From Artocarpus heterophyllus (Eukaryota; Streptophyta; Magnoliopsida; Rosales; Moraceae), in assembly GCA_025403435.1 (NCBI GenBank), contig CM046341.1, positions 7,835,219 through 7,899,218 on the forward strand: a stretch of DNA of 64,000 nucleotides, in the 5' to 3' direction. Position numbers and translations under genes: made by a program. The notes beneath the pieces are model-generated. The model was not told the origin of the DNA. It was given only the letters and a program-made list of their open reading frames with translations, and searched no databases. Positions within the stretch are counted from its first letter, which is position 1. Every line of letters begins with the position of its first letter. Of the stretch, positions 11,449 to 22,637 are shown one piece after another.

Positions 11449-12825
11449 CTACATCACAGCTTTCTTGGGCTTATTGAATTCAAAACCATTATGATAGATC
11501 TACCTCTCCAAGTTAGGTCCTCTAACTAACCTACGTTGAGCCTTTTCTTTTTATTCACAATAAATTTTTCATTCCTTAAAATAAAATCCTTGAAGATTTT
11601 TCCAGTGAAAAGTTGCATCTTGTTAAGGCACATGAATAGCATTAATTAGTGCAACAAGAACTTTGACAACTCAATGTGCAAAACCAACCTATTTTAAACA
11701 AAGTTTTTACTTGATTTTAGTTGGAGCTGAAGTTGATAAGGAAAAAAGAAAAGGTTTCTAAAAATAAATTTTCAAAAGGTTTGATTTATAATAAGTGGAA
11801 GAAGCATAAAGGTTAAAGGGTCACAATCTAAATTTGCTCGTCTATAGAAAACTTGTACATAACAATTACAAAAAAAAAAGAAAAAAAAAAAAGAAAAAAA
11901 AAAGGTGAAACAGAGATAGATATCTTACTTGGAAAGGGCAAAGTTCAACCCACCAATCTCTAGCAAATGCAAATAATCAGAAGAAGCCAATTTTCATTGG
12001 TTGAAAAGTTTAGCAATGAAATCCATATAGATAAACAAAACAGAAAATAAATGGGAAATTCTGAGGTGGAGACTTCTTTTCCATTCCATTTGCAGGGGAT
12101 AAATTTTAGTCTTAAAATGCAAACTAAATGTTACTTGTAGAATTGTCCCACAATAACAAAGTTCACCTTACCAGGTTTTCTTAGTCTTCTCCTTTTTTTT
12201 TTTTTTTTTTTTGCTCTCTCCCTTCCTCCCTTGTTTTTCATCAAATAGCAAATGAAGTCCCTTCATAGATACATTTCTCCTTTTAATCTACAGCTGAATT
12301 CCTTTGGATATATATACACACAATCGAAATATCTATTAGGTTTTATCATTTGGTAATGTTAGTCTAAACTATAACATTTTAGAGTTATATGTTCGTGTAT
12401 GAAGATCACATATACAAAATATTACTATAAGTTTGAATCTGTTATCGTCTCTAATAATTATACAATCTCATTAAAGTAAGTAGGACTTTATTATAGAGCA
12501 ATCCTATTAAACCATGGAGTAATAACCCTATGACTAACAAAACAGTAGGACCCAGTCTAAAAGATACACTACATGCTAGATTAGGGCTTACAATTTTGTG
12601 AGCAACCGGTTATAACCTTATGAGGATAAAAAGGATTTTCCTTTATGATATGAAGTAAATAACTTTTATCACAAAACAAATATCAGCTATTAAACATATG
12701 ATAAGTAGGTCCCCTCGTTTTTGTTTTTTTTTTTTCAACAAAGCTCCTCGAACTCTTAAAAATATTGCTAAAGGAGCAATCTACATGGATTTTCATTGAT
12801 AACCTTAATTTATTTCAAAAAGACA

Positions 12826-12945
12826 GGGCCAGTTTGGTTCGAGTATTTGAATAGAGTATTTGAATGAAAATTTAAATTTTTGTGAGAGAAAATACTGTAG
12901 CAAAATGATTCGAACCGTGATTCGAGTATTGAAACAAACGGGCCC
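12826..12945. mobile_element. Small TIR element (MITE), 120 bp
   Basis: Begins GGGCCAGTTTGGTTCGA and ends with the imperfect inverse GAAACAAACGGGCCC. A relative in opposite orientation lies at about 21750-21905: both carry a GAATCACGGTTTGAAT-like and a TTTTGCTACA-like stretch. No coding capacity. The ends suggest a non-autonomous DNA transposon; superfamily not established. Confidence 0.65.
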
Positions 12946-13840
12946 TTAAGCACTCTTAAAGCCACGTTTGTGCCTTCTTGCGCGAGCTAGCCTTGTGCAA
13001 GGCTACACCAATGCAATTTTTGCAACCATCACGATCTCTTTCAGTGATAAGTTTGGCTAAGGATCTACTTTAGCATGACCTGACCTTGCACATAGTGACA
13101 AGCTCAACTCGTGAGCTATTGAGGTAACTAGATCTAGCCGTGGGCTAGTGATGACTCAATGACATGAGCTAGCGAGGCCATCGTCACAGCTGGTCTCTGC
13201 GGATCATGGTTTCATGATATTGCCTTGCATTGGTGATACCATTAACCACCAAGCTAGTGAGACCATTTCCAGATATGGCTTCATTAGCCTCACTGCTCTC
13301 AAGTAGGTTTTCTCGCCTTTGGTGGTCTCAATTGTTGGTGATCAAAATAAGGGATTGTTTTTATTGTTTAAGTTAGGTAAAAAAAATTGGAAAATTTATG
13401 GTAAAATGTGATAAATTCCTTACTGACATGACATAATTCTTAACTGTGAGATCATTGTCAAGTTTAATTAAAACAACTCAATTTTTTTTGAATTATGTGA
13501 TATGATTTGTAGTTAAAAGCTATACCAAAAATAGATTTTCAATTAGAAAGTATATCGGTGAGAGCTTTAAATCCCGTATTAGATGGGTGAATTGTATATT
13601 TATGCTGCATGCTATCTTTTTTAGGTGTAGATTGATTTGTGCCACACACTACAAAACTATTTGATTCAATGCCATAAACAAAAGGAAAAAGACTAATTAC
13701 CCTCGTCTTCATATTCGGTGTTTTTCCTCTCTCTCTCTTTTTCCTCATCTTTCTCCTCCACCCTCCCCTTTTCTTCTTTTCACTCTTGTCTAGATGCTCA
13801 CTCCTGCTACAAAGACAAGACCGCTAGATCTGTTGAGCCT

Positions 13841-14769
13841 AGTGGTGGACATCGGGTGGGTTGGGTGGATTTTAGGGATTTTTTAACCCACCCAATCAAA
13901 ATTCAGATTGGTTAATGTTAAATCTAATCCACCCAATGAACCCAAACTTTAAAAGCAACCCACCCAATTAAAGTTTGGGTGGATTGGATGTGTTATTTTG
14001 ATTGAGTACTATGAAGAGAAAAATTCAAACTAATAATTTACCAAAATAAAAAATATATAAAGAAAAAAACTAAAATTCATCATATATTAGATGTCTAACA
14101 AAACTCAAATACATAAGTCAGATCTAGCAAACAAAACATAATAAAAACTAAGAAAACAAACACCTAAGATCCAACAATGCAGGCGAGAAGAAGACTACGT
14201 GTAAGAAAGGCGTGGATATAGAGGTTAGCAGTGATCAAATGAGAGAGAGAGAGAGAGGGTTTTTTTGACTTTGAAGTGAAGAAATAGATATTAAGATAGA
14301 TAGGATTGTGAACAAAATGCAAACATGATGTTAGATGTATATACTGGAATAGACAATGGTAAAGTTCTTTTTCTATTCTTTTTAAGGGATTATGTAGTGC
14401 ACTTTGTAGTATGTATTAGAAACTAGAAATTAAAAAGTAAAAAGTAGAAGTCAGGAACGAAAGAGAAGAAGTCTTTATAAATTATGTTACGATTTTTTTA
14501 AGAGAACAAAGTTTTTTTTAAGTAGAAGATTATATTAAAATTACAATATTAAATATATAAAATAAATAATATATATGGATATTTTACATTGGGTGGTTCC
14601 AATTATTTTAGAGTTTCAAAAACTAAACACAAACCCACCCAATGAAAAATTAGATTGGATAGGTTAATAGAAATTCTTATTGAGATTCATCGGATTTGGA
14701 TTATTTCAATTTTTATTAGGTGGATTAGATCGAATTTGTGAGATTGTCAAATTTTTTATTTACCCTTAG
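13841..14769. mobile_element. Non-autonomous hAT-like DNA element (929 bp)
   Basis: Flanked by an 8-bp direct repeat with one mismatch, TTGAGCCT (13833-13840) and TTGTGCCT (14770-14777), the size used by hAT transposases. The left end AGTGGTGGACATCGGGTGGG and the right end TTTACCCTTAG are degenerate inverted termini. Subterminal GGGTGGNTT / AACCCACCC motifs are dense on both sides, as hAT elements use for transposase binding. There is no transposase ORF, so it would depend on an enzyme encoded elsewhere. It sits in copy B only. Confidence 0.75.
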
Positions 14770-15880
14770 TTGTGCCTCCACCTCTATGATCTACAAAATC
14801 CATCGCCAGATGCGTTTGTTCGACCGCACGACAACCAGCCATGGTTGAAGTCTGGGAGCCTCACGACGAGTACGGACTCGCCAAGGCCAAAGTTCGACCC
14901 ACCCAGGCGCTGTAGCCGACAAAACCATGAGATTAGTCCTCCATAATCATTCTCCATTTCTATTTCCTCTCTCTCGTCGGAGCCATCATACACCATAGAC
15001 GAAGTTGCATGAGGATTATTGATGGCCACAACTATCTTGCCATCATAGGAATGACAACCTTCTAATTTCGTCACAAGATTGACAAGAAGTGTAACTCTAT
15101 TTTTTTGTTTGGTTATTTGTTGAGTTTTGTTATGGTCATTGTGTTTATGATTTTTATGATTTTTTTTGCATATTTGTAATTTTTTAGTGTCAAAAATGAC
15201 CATGATGTCATCGGTCTTAGCAATTACAGGATAGTAATTGTGCATATACTGACAGCATCTGTGACAAATCCTGGATTTCGATCAGTAACCACGGCGGTAG
15301 CCACAGTAGATACCAGGGTATATTTTGATTACTAAATATAATGTGATAATGTGACTTTTTTTTGTATGTCATAAATCAATTTAAGCTTTGTTTTTGTGGC
15401 AATTGTGTAAAGAGCCCAAGTGAACTCTCACCCCACATTTAAGTACATGGTCAATTTGAGAGACACTACTTATGTGATATTGTTTTTCAATTTTAACGCT
15501 TCTATAAAAAAGTTTATAACACACTGCTTTCAATGAATATAAATACATTATTATTCTAAAGCATTTTAGTTTAAGGTTAGGTAAATATATGTTATCTAAA
15601 AGTGTTCTAGCTTTTTTAGCTAAAAAAAAATATGGATTAAAAAACAAAGAAAAAATGATAGAATACAATAATGATAATAAGAAAATGGGATATCACCTAA
15701 TTTATTTTTAAAGTACATATGGACTTGTCCATACTTTTAGGCCAGAAATGGGTCAAGTTCAACTTAGCCCATACTTTTGAATTTGGCATTTGTGAAGGGG
15801 GAATTTTGTAGGCCCAAGATGAATTTTCTCAGCCGGCAACTATCTTCACACTCTGAAGCTCAGCATCATGAGTTCTAATC

Positions 15881-17640
15881 ATAGGTATCTCGTAGAAATA
15901 ATTCAACAGTGTAAATTTAATCTTTCCAACCGTATGTTAAAAACAAAAAGAAGAAATTAGGAAACCTTTTGGCTCATTTTTTGTGTTTAATTTTATGCAT
16001 CTTTTAGAGTTACATCCATCATAATTTATCTTACAAAGGAATAAATGAATTAAAAAAAAATTAGTGTTTATAAAAGCGTATAAATTTTTATGCTTCCTTA
16101 TTAGAAAGGCACATCTCTACATTTTTATGCTTCCTACTTGTTTAAATGGTTTATGTATTTTCTTGAATATTATAATATTTTTATTTAGGGCAGAGCACAA
16201 AATTAAATACTTGAGTTAAACATGGGTAGATTTCCTAATTTTCCATATGATTTTGTCCATCCAACAATTCCACAATTTTCCAACTGGTCACATTTTTGCT
16301 TGATACTACATGACCAAAAAGTTAACCAAGTCAACAAAACAAGCTTCCGTGTAGATTAAGGCCTTGGTTGAGAGGTTGCAATTTGTTGAACTAATTTGAT
16401 CATATCTATATCAAATTTGGCCATGTCAAATAGTCAAAAAGGGCAAAAACTCCTAAAATCCACCCCCAAAACAGACACCACCTCCTCCATGAAAGTGACA
16501 TCCAATGACGTACCAATATTGGGAGAGAGACATATATGGGAAAGTGGGATCAAAGTGCTACACTCTCTTATATTATTCTGCACATTAAAGTGTATCCAAA
16601 CACAAACTTACATGCAAACGGCGGAAATTTGTGAACATCATCAACCAGTCCCATTTGGGCTTTCTTTTTCTACTTTCCAATGTATACTAATCCTCCACTT
16701 ACTCATGAGAAATTTCTTTTTCTTCCTTTTTTTTTAATTTAAATATATACCATTTATTTAGCCTTGGACTTGTGACAGGGAAGTGAACTGTGGACCCCGT
16801 ATGATTGCCAAGACATCAGACTCTAGTTCTTGTGCAGACAGTTTCTTTAAAATAATAGTTTTTTTTTCCTTTTTTTTTTTCGTTTTATTTTTTCTAGTGA
16901 CATGTATAACTGGCATTTTTGCAAGAAAAAAAATTCTTGGGACATAATCGGAGTTAACCACTACAATTAATAAAATGTGAGTTCTATTTGTGGCTCTTAT
17001 ATCATAGGACTCACCTTCTATTAGCGTGTAAATATTCAACACCATCAATATATTATTTTTTTTGGGCAACATTAATTTTCGTATTTATCTATAGATCATG
17101 ATATTACCTTTCAGGTTTTTGATTAATTTGCCCATAACTTTGTATATTTTTCTTCTAAATGTTTTATCAATAAAAGAATTATTTTCAGTTTGAATGAATT
17201 TATACCCATATGAATTTCCATGTTATTTGCCATTTTTAACAATAAGGAAAGTGCATTTTCTCTTTTCTGCGTCTGTTTTGCTTTTGGCTATGAGGTGGAT
17301 TAGTTTTTGTAAGAAAGGTGAAAAGACAAGTCAATTCAAAGAAGATTCCATTATTATAACGTTTTCTCATTGTAATGCATCTTTAAACAGGGATTTGGAC
17401 AATAAAGGGCATGCAGATTATGGGTCAAAGAAAATGTCCAAAACGATGGGCAAAGTAAAGGTGCACAAATGATAGAGTCGAGAAAACGTGGTCCCAAGGC
17501 CCTTTTGGATGCCATAAGCACTTTCCTCATGGACTAAAGTACAACAAATCCATTATATCCCGAGTTTGAAAACTGCTAAACAATATTTTCGGGGAAAAAA
17601 ATATGCTAACAATATGTGCCGCCAAAAAGGCTAAGCCTTT
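15881..17640. other. Intergenic DNA, nothing recognised
   Basis: AT-rich with poly-A/T runs. ORFs at 16396-16737 and 16758-17072 are low-complexity and show no domain. Confidence 0.4.
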
Positions 17641-18950
17641 GATCAAATTTTTAGTTCAAAATATTATAACATGTAAGAGTTTTATACTGTTTTAATTTTT
17701 ATTTTTTTACTATAGCATATGAAAGCTTTACAATATTTTATAACTAAAAAGTTGATTTTAACCAACTTTGCACAACACTAACGTGTCTAGGAAGTGATTT
17801 GAACTAAAATTTTTAGTTCAAATACTAGAGCTTGTGAAAGCTTTGTATTGAAACTTTTTTTTTTGATATTGTAGCACGTGAGAGCTCATTGTATCAACTA
17901 AAAGTTTTGGTTTAAATTAAAGTAGTCAAACACACTAGAAACATAGAGAAAGCGAAAAAAAAAAAAAAAAAGCACAAGCATGACCTTATTGACAAGCATG
18001 CCTTTTTGGTGGGCACCATATTTTGTGACACTTTAGCTCGACGTGATTTATGTCCAAGTGGAACGAAACGTGGGGTGGGTTTTCATAGCCTTTGATTCTA
18101 CCACTTCCACATGAATGCTTGCCATGTTTATTGCGAGTTGCAAATGGAGATATCTTTGACAACATCGTTAATGAAGGAGTTATTCTAGAACCAATTTATG
18201 CAAGATAAGTCTTAGATTTTTGTAAGATTTTGTGGAAACTCAACCATTGCGATATATAGTACAAGTGAGATTTTTGAATTACAAGTAACCAAAATACAAG
18301 GTTTAAGAAAAAAGCATCAAATTTTTGTTTTAAATCCAGTAGGATGTGAAGAAATATAACATATCTATAAAATACAATTCTAAACCATCATATTACTCTA
18401 AGAACTTAAGAACTTGATGTATATCTGATCAGAACTGTATTGTGTGTGTATATATATATTGATGTATATCTGATTAGAACTGTATTATTATATATATATA
18501 TATATATATTTAGTTTTATGGATTGTTTAGAAGAATTTAAACCAATAGTTTGAACCATTTTTTATTCAAAACACTGTAGCTATTTAGAGATTTATACTGT
18601 AGCCGTTGAGAACTTTATACTGTGAATGGTTTGAACATGTTCGAACTAGAGAATTTGAATAGTATACTAAATTGAAAGGTTGAACTTTTGTTACAAGAGA
18701 TGGTTAAGTATCCTATGATTTTACATGGGTGTACGAGAAAGACAATAAAACACAACTAAACACAATGACAAGTACTGAGTTAATATGCAAGAATGCAAAG
18801 ACAAGGTATTTAGTAAAATTAGTTCTAACAAAAACTTTTGATTGTTATAGTATAAAGCTCTCATATGCTACAGTGATAAAAAAAGTGAGCTATAGTGGTT
18901 TCATTTAAAAGTTTTAGTTTTAACCATATTTTGTAAACACCTATAAAAGT
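17640..18950. mobile_element. Cluster of AT-rich MITEs with a CTCACATGCTACAGT-like core
   Basis: At least four related units: about 17640-17790, 17800-17940, 18515-18680 and 18790-18945. Each carries one or more variants of TATAAAGCTCTCATATGCTA or its inverse, and outer ends such as TAGTTCTAAC / GTTTTAACCA. Each is about 140-170 bp and non-coding. Boundaries are approximate because the ends are degenerate. Confidence 0.6.
18416..18510. repeat. 45-bp tandem duplication with TA microsatellites
   Basis: GATGTATATCTGATCAGAAC at 18416 recurs at 18461 with one change; each copy ends in a TA run. Confidence 0.8.
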
Positions 18951-20984
18951 CTCACGTCTTGTTTGTTACATGGGATTAGGACTAAGATAAGGATAAATAA
19001 TCTCACTCTCTCGGTGCCGATATTTGACTCGACAACAATTCTTTGACCTAAAAATAATCTCCCAAATGGGGGATAACTTATCCAACAAAAAACCATGGGA
19101 TTAATATAATTTGGTGCCCTGTTTGTTGCAAATCTCACTCCCATGTTTGGATATAATTTGTAGATATAATTTGTAATTTTTTTAATAAATATAAATTGGG
19201 ATTAATATAATAATTTTTTATAGATATAATTTTGTATATCTACAAAATTATAATAAACCAAATATCTATAGATATAATTTGTAATTTTTTTAAGAAATAT
19301 AATTGTAATAATCAAATTAACATAATCCAATTCAACTAGATACCAAACACAAAATAGGGTTAAACATAATCTAATTCAATCTTATCTAATTCAATCCTAA
19401 ATTTATTATTAAATCCAATCCAATCCAATATACCAAACAGATTCGAAAAGAATTGGGTGGGAGAAAAAGCTTCAAACTTTACCCTACCAAATGTTCAAAC
19501 GAGGCATGCATGCCCTAGTTCTTCATTTTTTTTTAACATGCCTAGTTCTTCAATTTAGATATGGGCAATGTTCAAATCACTATCAGCTACAGTGAGAAGG
19601 TAATTTTTTGGAAGAAAGATTAAAAAAAAAAGCAATAACACCAAAAGTTTGTATCTATGATGAACCAAACCCAATAATTGCTAGTGCAAAGCTCGAGAGG
19701 TATTGGCTGGCCATCTTTCTCTTTGTCATCATTTGGTTGCTCTTTTGTAGAATGAATGCCCCATGTGGGGCTGCGTCCATAGCCCTCAAGCAAGAGTAAT
19801 GTCCCAAATAAAAAGAATCTACCAACTCCCACTATGTCTAACTTTTTTGACAAAATAACCCTAAACAAGTTTGGTCAGATTCACTAACATATTTTTTTCT
19901 CATCCTAATGACAAATGCAATCCAAAGTCACACACTGCAGGCTAGACTTTTGGAAGGAACTTTAGATAAGGGAATTTTGTTGCCTTCCTTCTTTCACATC
20001 ATCTTGAAGTATTCCAAGATTTGGAGCCTTCTCAGCTTCTTATCTTTTTCTATGATAAAAGGAACACAAAGTAAAAGAAGAAAACGACAGAGATAAATAT
20101 ATAAAAAAAAACCCAAAGAAAAAGGGAGGTGAATCATTTAGGGGGTTGAGATCATAGACGGAGTTCCAACACACCCAAATTGTTCTTTTTTTTTTTTTTT
20201 TAAAGGCAAGAGGCAATATTAAGAATATCATTTAGAGGAGCAGGTAACACCTAAAATCAGATTAACCATAACAAATTTGGATGCTTTTTTCCCCCTTTTT
20301 TTTTAATTTTAAATATAAATCACAACAAATGAAATTGCTAGGAATAGAAGCTTTTACTAGGACCATAATATGCAGGGTCAGCAGGCAACCATATGGGAAC
20401 TTTGCTCCAATAGAAGTTAGCCTTGCATTTTCACAAGATATGCAAATCTTGACTTTGGAAACCCTTAGAAACCTACAATTTGACACTGAGCACCCTTTAC
20501 TTCAAGAAAGACAGACAAAATCTAACCTTTTGAAATTTTGTAACTAAGTTCCGAATTATAAGTTGCATATCCCATAAGGCCATAACTAAAATGTGAACAT
20601 ATAATCATATGTTGCCTTTTACTCGGATCTGCATGTGAAATCTGTACAAATTGGATTTACAAATTGTACTGTTTGAGTTGAGGTGAGGTCAGAGACATGA
20701 GATCAGAGTGCTATTATAGAAAGCATGTCGTTTTCAAAGCCACTTTTTTCTCTAGAATTCAAATAATATCTACACAAAAAAGGTAGACCTGACCCCTCCA
20801 AGTTCCAACAATGAATGCCCTTTAACAAGTTCACCCGTACCAAATCACCCACCCCACCATTCCAAATAGGAAATTACTAATCCAAGTACAAGAAAGCCAA
20901 TTTCATTTTAAGTATGATTCTACGGTGGGGTGCCTTCTTTATAGGCCTTGTTGGTACCCTCGTTCATTGGAATTATAAATAGGG
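18951..20984. other. Intergenic AT-rich DNA with degraded element ends
   Basis: 18951-19460 contains repeated ATATAATTTGTA/AGATATAATTTGTAATTT segments and phrases such as CTTGTTTGTTACATGGGATT and CCCTGTTTGTTGCAAATCTC that resemble ends of old MITEs, without a clean TIR pair. 19460-20984 has no recognisable feature; ORFs at 19608, 19620 and 20281 show no domain. Confidence 0.35.
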
Positions 20985-21690
20985 TGTTTAGCTTTCGACA
21001 ACAAATAATGTAAAACTTTTAAGAATTACAGTAAAAAGTAAAAAGTTGTTACAGTGTAAAGTCTCACATGTTACAATATGTTTAACCAATTGGTTCTAAC
21101 CAATACTTCCAAATACTTTATAAACTCAAATACATGGAGAAGAATTTTTTTGGCTACACCGTTACATTCACTACATAAGTTTTTACCATATCACCAATTC
21201 AAGAATGACATTATTAGTTCCTATAATATACATTGTTCCTGCTATAGAAGTCCTCTTTATTTTCCCCCTGTTTGGCATTGTGGTGGGAACCGAACTCAGT
21301 TATAAACAATGTAAAGCTCTCACATGCTACAGTAACAATTTAAAAATTACTACAGTGTAAAGCTTTCACGTGCTACAGTTATAATTTAAATTGCACCATA
21401 TGCGTGACGGTTTTCGTCATTTGCAAGTTATATCTCAAATTTATTATTTTGATATTTAGAAACTTAAACATGACAATCTTTGACAATGAAGGCGAGTCGA
21501 TAAAAAGGTTAAATTAGGGTCCAAACGATAAAATTAACCATGTTTTTGGACTGTCAATAGTGTAAAGCTCTTAATAGTCATAGCAAAAATTAAAAAAAAA
21601 ATGACTACAATATAAAATTCTCACATGCTAAGGTTCTTAAACTTTTAAGTTCTAACCAATTTGTTTAATTGCAAGTAAAAAGCTTTAGGT
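20985..21690. mobile_element. Three more MITEs of the CTCACATGCTACAGT family
   Basis: Units at about 20985-21120, 21255-21400 and 21510-21690. The middle one has two copies of the core (AAGCTCTCACATGCTACAGT and AAGCTTTCACGTGCTACAGT). The group ends less than 1 kb upstream of the DUF668 transcription unit. Confidence 0.6.
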
Positions 21691-21749
21691 GTATTTATGC
21701 CAAAATTTGAGACATTCTCGTCTATTAACCGACGCCATTAGTTTTAGAC

Positions 21750-21905
21750 CATATTTAGAACAAATTTCAAATATAGCGTTTTACATATCTACAAATTTCA
21801 AATATTATTTTGTAGTTTGAATCACGGTTTAAATTATTTTGCTACAACATTTTCTCTCATAAAAATTAAATCTTTATTTAAATACTTTAACCAAACAAGC
21901 TCTTA
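21750..21905. mobile_element. MITE related to 12826-12945, opposite orientation
   Basis: Contains GAATCACGGTTTAAATTATT, TTGCTACAACATTTTCTCTC and AACCAAACAAGCTCTTAG, which align with the inverse of the 120-bp element at 12826. The ends are degenerate. Confidence 0.5.
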
Positions 21906-21909
21906 GAAT

Positions 21910-22396
21910 CTAGATCGTCACACGGAAAATTCTTAAGGCCGATTTAGTGCAATCAACCCCGTTTATTTTATTTGATTTATGTTTGACCTTCTTCGCTCGT
22001 CCGATAATACATATCCCCAAAATAATACTCTGTGGAGGACAGTTTGGTAAAACCAGCGGTTAACAGAAAGTCGCAAACGAAACCTAAAATACAATTCAAA
22101 AAATTCTGAAAAATCCTTTTCTCAGCCAGAGAGAGGCCAATTTCAAATACCGATCCCCCATTTTGAGGCTCAAGCCATCTCTACTACTACTACAACTTCC
22201 TCCACTAAAGTAAAACAACAACTTGAACAAGGCTAAACAAAAGGGGAAAAAAAAAAGCCAAAGGAAAAAAGGCTTGCTCTTTTTCCTCTCCAATCCATCA
22301 TTACGCATTCTGCTTCACACTCTTTAGCACGCGAAGATTGAAGAAGCTTCTCTGTCTGCGCTTTGTGCTTTTTGTCGTCTCAAATCCCATGCCCAG
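21910..22396 (+). promoter_or_regulatory. Promoter/5'-UTR region of the DUF668 gene
   Basis: Base composition becomes less AT-rich and CT-rich leader-like sequence appears (22100-22390) before a probable splice donor at 22397. No clear TATA box could be chosen. Transcription start unknown; the extent is inference from position. Confidence 0.4.
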
Positions 22397-22637
22397 GTAA
22401 CAACACTAATCAATGTCAATGATTTTTTTTTTTGAATTAGTGAAATTTGGATTAATGGGTATTTTTGTTTTGCTCAAATGGCTAATGGGTATTTCTCAGA
22501 TGCGTCTGAATCCTCAAAAATCTGTGAAAAGTCTCGTCCTTGGCGAAAACCCAGTTCTCATTTTCACTTCCTGATCTTTTGTAATTATTGTTGTTGTTAT
22601 TATTAGCGGCCATTGTTCAAGAAGCAATGGTTGCTGA
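22389..22637 (+). promoter_or_regulatory. Possible spliced upstream ORF overlapping the main start
   Basis: If the intron at 22397-22606 is removed, an ATG at 22389 opens a 12-codon reading frame that crosses the junction and stops with TGA at 22635-22637, overlapping the main ATG (22627) in another frame. Such an uORF could lower translation of the main protein. Inference; depends on the splice model and transcription start. Confidence 0.35.
22397..22606 (+). other. Probable 5'-UTR intron of the DUF668 gene
   Basis: Donor CCCAG|GTAACA at 22397 and acceptor TTATTATTAG|CGGCC ending at 22606 bracket 210 bp of T-rich sequence, ending 20 bp before the start codon. No in-frame ATG lies between the acceptor and 22627. 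Needs a cDNA for proof. Confidence 0.6.

Larger units (their letters stand above)
11449..15880. repeat. Segmental duplication, copy B
   Basis: Matches copy A in the order and orientation given there. It is longer because of extra material: the GGGCC-ended MITE (12826-12945), a patch with degenerate GCTAGNGAG-like motifs (about 12980-13260), the hAT-like element (13841-14769) and unmatched sequence at 14770-15730. No gene recognised. Confidence 0.75.

Noticed and set aside
14784..15245. 153-codon minus-strand ORF right of the hAT-like element
   Set aside because: Asn/Lys-rich with no recognisable domain and unusual composition; no paralogue in duplication copy A. Coding status not supportable.
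20281..20547. 88-codon plus-strand ORF
   Set aside because: No domain or splice context; a minus-strand ORF overlaps it equally well.
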